From Acidobacteriota bacterium (GTDB taxonomy: Bacteria; Acidobacteriota; Thermoanaerobaculia; Gp7-AA8): a DNA stretch of 13,257 bases. The notes beneath the pieces are model-generated. The model made no database searches. It saw only the letters and a program-made list of their open reading frames with translations, and was not told the origin of the DNA. Where the stretch lies: positions 12,314 through 25,570 of the forward strand of contig QHVY01000093.1 of NCBI GenBank assembly GCA_003223695.1. The letters are read 5' to 3'. The number at the start of each line of letters is the position of its first letter. Position 1 is the first letter of the stretch. Positions 6,542 to 12,163 of this stretch are shown in pieces. A program made the position numbers and the translations under genes.

Positions 6542-8263
6542 ATGCCAGAGATTACATGTCTCAAATGCAAACAGCCCATCGACAGCCAGCTCGAGGCGTG
6601 CCCGCACTGCGCTGAACGCGTCACGAATTTTCAGCGCACGTATTCTGCGCGGCTGATCGACGGCAAGTACCAGATTCTCGATCGGCTGGGTGTCGGCGGG
6701 ATGGGCGAGATCTTCAAGGTCCGCCACATTCATCTGAACGAGCTGCGCGTCATCAAGATCATGCGCCCGAACGTCGCCTCGGATGATCAGGGCCTGCAGC
6801 GCTTCCTCCAGGAGGCGCGCACGTCCACGATGATCAAGCACAAAAACCTGGCGATGCTCTACGACTTCGCCCAGCTCGAAGACGGCTCCTACTACATGGT
6901 CTGGGAGTTCATCGACGGCACGAACATTCAGAAGTGGATTTTCCAGAACGGTCCGATGCCGTCACGGCTGACGGTGGAAATTGCCATCCAGGCGCTCACC
7001 GGCCTCGATCATCTGCACTCGATGGGGCTGATTCATCGCGACATCTCGCCCGAGAACATCATGCTGTCGCAGGATCACCACGGAAAACTGCTGGTCAAGG
7101 TGATCGACTTCGGCATCGCCAAGCAGTTGGCCGAAGGTGAGGGCGGCCAGGGACTGACGCAGACCGGCATGTTCCTCGGCAAACTCAAATACGCGTCTCC
7201 CGAGCAGGCGGGCTATCTCAAGGAAGGAGAGCATCTCGATCCGCGCAGCGATCTCTACTCGTTCGGCATCGTGATGTACGAGATGCTCGCCGGACGCGCG
7301 CCGTTCCAAGCGACCAATCCGCACGGCTACATCCTCAAGCACGTCACGGAGAAACCGCTTCCGATTTCGCAGCTCAATCCTGAGGTGAGCATCCCGCCGC
7401 AACTCGAGGCGATCGTTCTGCGTTCGCTCGAGAAGAGCCGCGATCATCGTTTCACAACGGCGGCGGAATTCGCGAGTGCGCTCGAGTCGATCCGAAACTC
7501 CGTTGCTCCCGACGCCAAATACGGCCTCGGCGAGCGCATGGTGACGCTGTCGGCGCAACGCACGGTGCAGGATCTGCCGAAGCCGAGAACGGGACAGCAG
7601 CCGACGATGGGGAGCTCGCCGACGCAAGTGACCACCGGAGCCGGTGCAGCGAGAACGCAGGCCGATACGGCAACAGTCATCGAGCGCGGACCGACGCTGT
7701 CGGCGCAGCCGACGGTTGTCGAACGCGTGACGAGCCAGGCCGCTCCGACCGTTGTCGAATCGAAATGGGGCGGCGAAGCAGCGCCTACGGTGCTCGAGCG
7801 CCAAGTCGCGCCGAAGAAAAACAACGTGGCGATCATCTCGGCAATCGCCGCAGCGGTGGTGATCATCATCGCTGGTGCGATTGTGATGATGCGTCCGAAG
7901 TCGCAAGCGATCCAGAACGCGAATACGGTCACGAGCGGCACGACCGTGAATGTCGACAACACAAGCGGCACGACGCCGACGGTGCCCGGACAAGGCGCGC
8001 TGCTTCTCTCCGCTTCTCCGTGGGGCGACATCGATCAAATCGTCAACGAAAAAAGCAAGAAGCAGGTGGATCTCAGTGATGAGAAGAAGTCGACACCTAC
8101 GCGAATCGATCTCGCGCCTGGAAAGTACCTCGTGACGATGTCGGGGCCGAACGGCAAGACGACTTTCGATGTTCAAATCGACGCCGGAAAGAAAGTGCCG
8201 AAAGCAGTCGATCTCGGCGGCGTGAATTTTGACGAGCTGGAAAAGGAAGTCACGAAGCAATGA
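6542..8263 (+). CDS. Transmembrane serine/threonine protein kinase with zinc ribbon and PEGA-like outer domain
   Basis: 573 residues. A zinc ribbon (C6, C9, C20, C23) precedes a kinase domain at about 43-315: GVGGMGEI (50-57), K72, HRDISPEN (165-172, D167), DFG (189-191) and ASPEQ (218-222). HRDxS replaces the usual HRDxK, and GK (213-214) stands where GT is normal, a paired change I recall from myxobacterial-type kinases; activity is still expected. The juxtamembrane linker (about 325-425) carries repeated TV[VIL]E motifs at T378, T391, T403 and T416. One transmembrane helix (about 427-449) leads to an outer part (about 484-560) that resembles a PEGA domain (LLLSASPWGDI, then APGKYLVTM). The ribosome site GGAG lies 5 bases before the ATG. 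The end overlaps the TPR gene (ATGA), which suggests that the exported partner works with the outer domain. Confidence 0.95.
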   Translation: MPEITCLKCKQPIDSQLEACPHCAERVTNFQRTYSARLIDGKYQILDRLGVGGMGEIFKVRHIHLNELRVIKIMRPNVASDDQGLQRFLQEARTSTMIKHKNLAMLYDFAQLEDGSYYMVWEFIDGTNIQKWIFQNGPMPSRLTVEIAIQALTGLDHLHSMGLIHRDISPENIMLSQDHHGKLLVKVIDFGIAKQLAEGEGGQGLTQTGMFLGKLKYASPEQAGYLKEGEHLDPRSDLYSFGIVMYEMLAGRAPFQATNPHGYILKHVTEKPLPISQLNPEVSIPPQLEAIVLRSLEKSRDHRFTTAAEFASALESIRNSVAPDAKYGLGERMVTLSAQRTVQDLPKPRTGQQPTMGSSPTQVTTGAGAARTQADTATVIERGPTLSAQPTVVERVTSQAAPTVVESKWGGEAAPTVLERQVAPKKNNVAIISAIAAAVVIIIAGAIVMMRPKSQAIQNANTVTSGTTVNVDNTSGTTPTVPGQGALLLSASPWGDIDQIVNEKSKKQVDLSDEKKSTPTRIDLAPGKYLVTMSGPNGKTTFDVQIDAGKKVPKAVDLGGVNFDELEKEVTKQ

Positions 8264-9309
8264 AGCGTCACGTTTTACTCGGGATTGCATTGCTGCTCAT
8301 TGCGAGCACCGCGCTCGGGTCGTGGTACGACGACTACAACGATGGAATCGCCGCCGTCCGCAAAGGACAGTGGCAGATCGTCATTCAAAAGATGACTTCA
8401 GCGCTCGCCGGCAACTCCAAGGAAAACAACAACGCAAGAACATACGGTAATATCTTCATCAATTATCATCCATATTATTATCGCGGCTTCGCCTATCTGC
8501 GGGTCGGGCAATACGAAAAAGCGATCAGCGATTTCGAAAAAACTGAGGGGCCGGGAGAAATTGATCGCGGGTCGATTGATGAGTTGATGCAGGACGCGAA
8601 GGCCAAACAGGCGGCGGCGAACACACCTGAGCCCGTGCCGCAACCCGTGCCCCCGACGCCAGTTCCGAGGCCGGTGCCAATACCGGCAGGGCCGACGATC
8701 GATCCGGCGCTTCGCCAACAGGTCAGCGTGGCGATCACCGCCGCGAATCAAAGTCTGTCGTCGGCGCGCGACCGCCGAGCGGGATCATCGGGCGAATACC
8801 AAAAAGCGATGGGTGCGCTTGCCGACGCGAATCAGAAGGCAGCCACCGCAAAGAGCAATGACGACCTCCAGGCAGCACTGGCATCGGCCAACAACGCGAA
8901 GTTGTTCGCTGACTCGGCGATGCCTCCGAATGTGCCTCCGCCAACGATTCCGACGACCACCACCGCATCGCGTCCCGTCATCGCTACAAACAGCGTGCTC
9001 GGCGACACGGCCAAGCGCGTTCGTCACGCGCTCGAGAGTTATTTCAATGGCGACTTTGAAGACGCTGCGTCGCAGTTCCAGAGACTTTCGCAGGAAATGC
9101 CGCGAAACGGCTGGATCTGGGCCTTCCTCGGCGCTTCGCAATATTCGCAGTATGCGTTCGAAGCAGACGAGTCATACCGAACAGCGGCGTTCCAGTCGTT
9201 CCGCAAGGCGAGCCAGTATCGCTCGTGGAAGGGCGGCTTGCCGCAAAAGTACTTCTCGAAACGCATCCGGACTGCGTTCGAGCGGGCGAAGGGGAATCGG
9301 GCCGGCTGA
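8260..9309 (+). CDS. Exported TPR-like protein with proline-rich linkers
   Basis: 349 residues. A clear Sec signal peptide (MKRH, hydrophobic core, cleavage after ALG at about residue 20) sends it to the periplasm or beyond. Residues 27-95 form TPR-like helices (NDGIAAVRKGQWQIVIQKM, then YYYRGFAYLRVGQYEKAISD). A Pro-Val-rich spacer follows (123-145), then an Ala-rich helical stretch (about 148-220), a second Pro/Thr linker (222-243) and a C-terminal TPR-like unit (about 250-320, YFNGDFEDAASQFQRLSQ). I do not recognise a named family. The ATGA overlap with the transmembrane kinase shows that the two are made together, so it may bind that kinase's outer domain or act in the envelope process it controls. 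It ends at the palindromic repeat between convergent genes. Confidence 0.85.
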   Translation: MKRHVLLGIALLLIASTALGSWYDDYNDGIAAVRKGQWQIVIQKMTSALAGNSKENNNARTYGNIFINYHPYYYRGFAYLRVGQYEKAISDFEKTEGPGEIDRGSIDELMQDAKAKQAAANTPEPVPQPVPPTPVPRPVPIPAGPTIDPALRQQVSVAITAANQSLSSARDRRAGSSGEYQKAMGALADANQKAATAKSNDDLQAALASANNAKLFADSAMPPNVPPPTIPTTTTASRPVIATNSVLGDTAKRVRHALESYFNGDFEDAASQFQRLSQEMPRNGWIWAFLGASQYSQYAFEADESYRTAAFQSFRKASQYRSWKGGLPQKYFSKRIRTAFERAKGNRAG

Positions 9310-9372
9310 CGTAGGGCCGGCTCTCCAGCCGGCCCCTTGGGTTTGCGAGCCGGCTGAGAGCCGGCTCTACGT
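9309..9372. repeat. Palindromic two-hairpin repeat between convergent genes (copy 2)
   Basis: It fills the whole 63-base gap between two convergent stop codons. Outer arms 9309-9324 (ACGTAGGGCCGGCTCT) and 9357-9372 (AGAGCCGGCTCTACGT) pair with one mismatch. Inside the left part, GGGCCGGCT (9314-9322) pairs perfectly with AGCCGGCCC (9327-9335) around a 4-base loop, and GGCT-GAG-AGCC (9352-9362) gives another hairpin. There is no T-tract. It probably acts as a transcription or mRNA-end barrier in both directions, as REP elements do. Confidence 0.8.
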
Positions 9373-9750
9373 TCAGAATTCGTCGCCTTCGGATTCCATC
9401 TCGCCGCCGCCACCCATCTCCTCCTCACGGCGGCCGGGCACCATGCCCGAAACGCTGGAACCGACCGAGCTTGCAGTGTCACGCACCTGCTCGACGACGC
9501 GGCTGATCACGCTCGGCTTGGAAGCGGCGCGAGTCGTGCTGCTCTTGCGCGGCGATGCTTTGCGTGCGGTACTGCGCTTCGGAGCGGCGCGTTTGGCCGT
9601 TTTGCGCTTGGCTGCGGCCTTCTTCCCGCCACGGCGAGCGGCGGCACGCGATGGAGCCCGACGACGTGAAGATTTCTTCGAGCCTCGAGAACGCTTTGAT
9701 GAGGATTTCGTAGATCGTTTCTTGGAGGAGGACCGCTTTCTGGACGCCAT
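9373..9750 (-). CDS. Histone-H1-like basic DNA-binding protein with acidic tail
   Basis: 125 residues from the chosen ATG. Residues 1-78 are almost only Lys, Arg, Ser, Ala and Thr, with AAxKRxxAKRAAPKR-type repeats like eukaryotic H1 tails and bacterial H1-like proteins (Hc1, AlgP and BpH1 types). Residues 80-100 (SVISRVVEQVRDTASSV) could form one amphipathic helix. The C-terminus switches to acidic and glycine-rich (EEEMGGGGEMESEGDEF). A role in nucleoid compaction is likely. The many Ser and Thr residues next to basic ones make it a plausible kinase target, but that is inference. The start is set by AAAAGGAG about 7 bases upstream of the ATG; a longer frame to 9801 is open but lacks this site. 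It is divergent from the penicillin-binding protein gene and convergent with the TPR gene. Confidence 0.88.
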   Translation of the reverse strand: MASRKRSSSKKRSTKSSSKRSRGSKKSSRRRAPSRAAARRGGKKAAAKRKTAKRAAPKRSTARKASPRKSSTTRAASKPSVISRVVEQVRDTASSVGSSVSGMVPGRREEEMGGGGEMESEGDEF

Positions 9751-9786
9751 GCGTTTTCTCCTTTTTTTGAGTCTCCAGAGCGGATT

Positions 9787-9815
9787 AATGTAGACGAACA
9801 TGTGGCGATTGTCAC
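9787..9815 (-). promoter_or_regulatory. Candidate sigma-70-type promoter for the histone-like gene
   Basis: On the minus strand, GTGACA (9815-9810, 5 of 6 to TTGACA) and TACATT (9792-9787, 4 of 6 to TATAAT) are 17 bases apart. Transcription would start near 9780, giving a leader of about 30 nt with the AAGGAG site. The -35 box lies inside the first codons of the divergent PBP gene, so the two genes may interfere with each other. Confidence 0.55.
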
Positions 9816-11944
9816 GCGCGCAATGGCCCGTTGTCGTTGCGGTGATTTTCTTTGCCGCAGGCGAGGCGCTGGCCGTCTACATCTTCGTGCTCAATCGCCG
9901 CCTGACGAACGAGCTCGTGAATCACACATGGCGGCAGCCCACCGTGATTCGTTCCGCCGCGTCCTCGGACGAGATCGCTACGCTTTACGGCGTCGACTGG
10001 CGGGTCACGCCGCCGGTCTCGCTGGCCTCCCTGCCCGACTATGTGCCGAAAGCGTTCGTTGCCGCAGAGGATGTCCGTTTTCACCACCACTTTGGCGTCG
10101 ATCCGATCGGAATGGCACGCGCGCTGTTCGCCGATTTGCGCGCCCGCGGAATCACACAGGGTGGGAGCACGATCGATCAGCAGATCGTGAAGTCGCGCTT
10201 TCTGTCGCAGGAGAGGACCTGGAAACGCAAATTCATCGAGATCGTTCTCGCCGTCCTCCTCGATGCGCGAATGTCGAAGGATGAGATCCTCGAGGTCTAT
10301 CTCAACGACGTCTATCTCGGTCACAACGGCGGCAAGCCGGTTCTCGGAATCGACGAAGCGTCGCGACTCTACCTCGACAAGTTGCCCACCGAGTTGCGAC
10401 TCGATGAGGCGGCGATGCTCGCCAGCATCATTCGCGCACCGAATCGTGACAACCCCTGGAAGCGGCCGGATCTAGTGCGCTCCCGACGCGACGCCATCCT
10501 CGTGGTGATGCAGAAACATGGCTGGATCACCGACGATCAATACCGCAGTTCGATCGCTCATGACGTGCGCTTCGTGCAGGGGTCGATTCCGCAGGCGGCG
10601 TTTCCGTTTTACCTTCGCGCGCTGCGCGGCGAAATGGTGCGAGAGATCGGAATCCGGCCGGTGATCGAAGGCGGCCTGACGATCGTTTGCGAGATGGACC
10701 CGGCTGCGCAGGCCGCCGCGGAGCGCGTCGCGCGTCGCGGTGCGGCGCAACTCGAGGCGAGGTTCCCGTGGATCGGCGCAGAGGCGCGCAGCGAGCCGCT
10801 CGAGGCGGCGATCTTGTCGGTCGATCCGCGCAGCGGTGGCGTTCGCGCGCTGGTCGGGGGGACGAATTACGACCTTTCGCCGTTCGACCGCACATCGAGC
10901 ATGCGACGCCAGCCAGGTTCCGCGTTCAAGACGTTCGCCTACCTCGCGGCCATCGTGTCGAAGCGCGCCACAACCGCGACGCTGCTGCTCGATTCACCGG
11001 TCAGCATCGCGGTGAACGGCGACGAGACCTGGCAGCCGCACAACTACGACGAGCGCTACCGCGGACGCGTGACGCTGCGCGAGGCGTTCGAGAAGTCATT
11101 GAACGTCCCAACAGTTCGACTGACGCAGCAGATCGGTGTGTCACGGGTTGTCGACACGGCGGAGAACTTCGGCTTCGATGAGAAATTCGCGCGCATTCCG
11201 GCGCTGCCACTCGGTGTCACTGAAGTTTCGGTGCGCGAGCTGACCGCCGCCTACACGCCATTTCCGAACCTCGGAATCCGCGTCGAGCCTTACTTGCTCG
11301 CGGAGATTCGTAATCAGAGCGGAAAGAAACTGTACGAGCACGATCCTGAGCGCAAGAAGGTGGTGGATGCAAACGCTGCGTACATCATGCATACCCTTCT
11401 GCGTGGCGTCGTGCTCCGTGGTACAGCGTCACGCTTGAAACGTTGGGGGCTCGGCTATGTAGCCGGAAAAACTGGCACCACGAACGATTATCGCGATGCG
11501 TGGTTCGTCGGCTACACGCCGGACATGGTCACGACCGTTTGGGTGGGCTTCGATCGCGGCCTTCCGCTGCGGCTGTCGTCGGCAGAAGCCGCGATTCCAA
11601 TGTGGGCGGCATACATGAGCGCAATTCCGCACATGCACTCCGAGCCGGTCGCTCCGCCCGGCGTGACGTTCCGCGACATCGATCCCGACAGCGGCATGCT
11701 CTGGCGCGATGGATGTCCCGGCCCGTGGCACGAGGCATTTCTCGAAGGAACCGCTCCTACGCACTACTGCCCGGTCGGAATCCTCGGCAGCATTCTGCGC
11801 CGCGTCTTTTTCGACAAGGAACATTTCGATGAGCCGCCGGCGATCACGTACGACCAGTTCCGCCGCTGGGCCGACGAGATTGATCGCGAACGGCAGAACG
11901 TTGAAGGGGCGCTTCAGCGGTTCAAGAAGATTTTCGGTGATTGA
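9800..11944 (+). CDS. Class A (bifunctional) penicillin-binding protein
   Basis: 714 residues. A short cytoplasmic start and one transmembrane helix (about 9-31) are followed by a GT51 glycosyltransferase domain, with catalytic E90 in AAEDVRFHHHFGVD, GGSTIDQQIVK (121-131) and EVYLNDVYLG (165-174). The transpeptidase domain has the three penicillin-binding motifs: SAFK (374-377, nucleophile S374), SLN (433-435) and KTGT (557-560). The enzyme polymerises lipid II into glycan strands and cross-links the peptides in the periplasm. The C-terminal part has the usual late cysteines (C639, C657) and ends in a charged helix. All catalytic motifs look intact. It could be a target of the neighbouring kinase system, as PBPs and kinases are linked in Actinobacteria, but it is not in the same operon. 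No clear ribosome site is seen before the ATG. A heptamer hairpin overlaps its stop codon. Confidence 0.97.
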   Translation: MWRLSRAQWPVVVAVIFFAAGEALAVYIFVLNRRLTNELVNHTWRQPTVIRSAASSDEIATLYGVDWRVTPPVSLASLPDYVPKAFVAAEDVRFHHHFGVDPIGMARALFADLRARGITQGGSTIDQQIVKSRFLSQERTWKRKFIEIVLAVLLDARMSKDEILEVYLNDVYLGHNGGKPVLGIDEASRLYLDKLPTELRLDEAAMLASIIRAPNRDNPWKRPDLVRSRRDAILVVMQKHGWITDDQYRSSIAHDVRFVQGSIPQAAFPFYLRALRGEMVREIGIRPVIEGGLTIVCEMDPAAQAAAERVARRGAAQLEARFPWIGAEARSEPLEAAILSVDPRSGGVRALVGGTNYDLSPFDRTSSMRRQPGSAFKTFAYLAAIVSKRATTATLLLDSPVSIAVNGDETWQPHNYDERYRGRVTLREAFEKSLNVPTVRLTQQIGVSRVVDTAENFGFDEKFARIPALPLGVTEVSVRELTAAYTPFPNLGIRVEPYLLAEIRNQSGKKLYEHDPERKKVVDANAAYIMHTLLRGVVLRGTASRLKRWGLGYVAGKTGTTNDYRDAWFVGYTPDMVTTVWVGFDRGLPLRLSSAEAAIPMWAAYMSAIPHMHSEPVAPPGVTFRDIDPDSGMLWRDGCPGPWHEAFLEGTAPTHYCPVGILGSILRRVFFDKEHFDEPPAITYDQFRRWADEIDRERQNVEGALQRFKKIFGD

Positions 11945-12024
11945 AGTGCCCAGTGCCCAGTACCCAGTATCGTACGGATCACTTTCTGGGCACTGGGCAC
12001 TGGGCAGTGGGCACTGGGCACTTC
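11943..12024. repeat. Large hairpin built from tandem 7-bp GTGCCCA / TGGGCAC units
   Basis: Bases 11943-11968 pair with 11999-12024 with two mismatches in 26. The left arm reads as GTGCCCA-type units and the right side as inverted CTGGGCA-type units, with extra units in the loop (11969-11998). It overlaps the last two bases of the PBP stop codon and ends 3 bases before the next -35 box. It has the same architecture as the hairpin at 6456-6532, with a different 7-bp unit. It may insulate the PBP gene from the next transcription unit. Confidence 0.85.
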
Positions 12025-12026
12025 GT

Positions 12027-12055
12027 TTGACAAGGCGCAGGCGAGGTCGTAGATT
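12027..12055 (+). promoter_or_regulatory. Strong sigma-70-type promoter for the methionine/folate gene
   Basis: A perfect -35 TTGACA (12027-12032), a 17-base spacer and a -10 TAGATT (12050-12055, 4 of 6). The start site would be near 12062, leaving a leader of about 100 nt before the ATG at 12164. Confidence 0.7.
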
Positions 12056-12061
12056 GACGTT

Positions 12062-12163
12062 GCTGGATTGATTTGGGGGCCGCTTGCAACCAGCTAAAAA
12101 AAAGCTAAAGAGCCGGCAAGAGTTCGTCGTTGCGACCCCCGCCATCCGGCGGGATTTTTGTTT
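12062..12163 (+). promoter_or_regulatory. Structured leader RNA, candidate attenuator or riboswitch
   Basis: The leader can form rival structures. GGGGG (12075-12079) pairs with CCCCC (12136-12140) and GCAAC (12086-12090) with GTTGC (12129-12133). This long-range stem would capture three bases of the left arm of the terminator at 12138-12159 and so act as an antiterminator. Alternatives are CTTGC (12083-12087) with GCAAG (12116-12120), AGCT (12092-12095) with AGCT (12103-12106) across an A7 loop, and GTCG-TTG-CGAC (12126-12136). In Bacillus subtilis the homologous yitJ gene is controlled by a SAM-I riboswitch, but the S-box core is not visible here. No short leader peptide with an ATG is seen. 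The ligand, if any, is unknown. Confidence 0.45.
12138..12159 (+). terminator. Intrinsic terminator directly before the start codon
   Basis: CCCGCC (12138-12143), loop ATCC and GGCGGG (12148-12153) form a 6-bp GC-only stem followed by ATTTTT. It sits only 4 bases before the ATG and downstream of a strong promoter, so it must be regulated for the gene to be expressed. The right arm, GGCGGG, is also the only ribosome-site-like sequence before the ATG, so the same hairpin could hide translation initiation. Confidence 0.7.

Noticed and set aside
6962..8290. A 442-residue minus-strand open frame over the second kinase
   Set aside because: Its sequence is Arg/His-rich antisense of a gene with intact kinase motifs; no family resemblance.
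9751..9801. Longer version of the histone-like protein starting at 9801
   Set aside because: The extra 17 residues lie upstream of a clear AAGGAG site and overlap the likely promoter leader, so ATG 9750 is preferred.
12062..12163. SAM-I (S-box), SAM-II, SAH or cobalamin riboswitch
   Set aside because: The conserved cores I know for these classes could not be matched; short resemblances such as GCTAAAAA or GCCGGCAA are not in the right order. A covariance search could overturn this.
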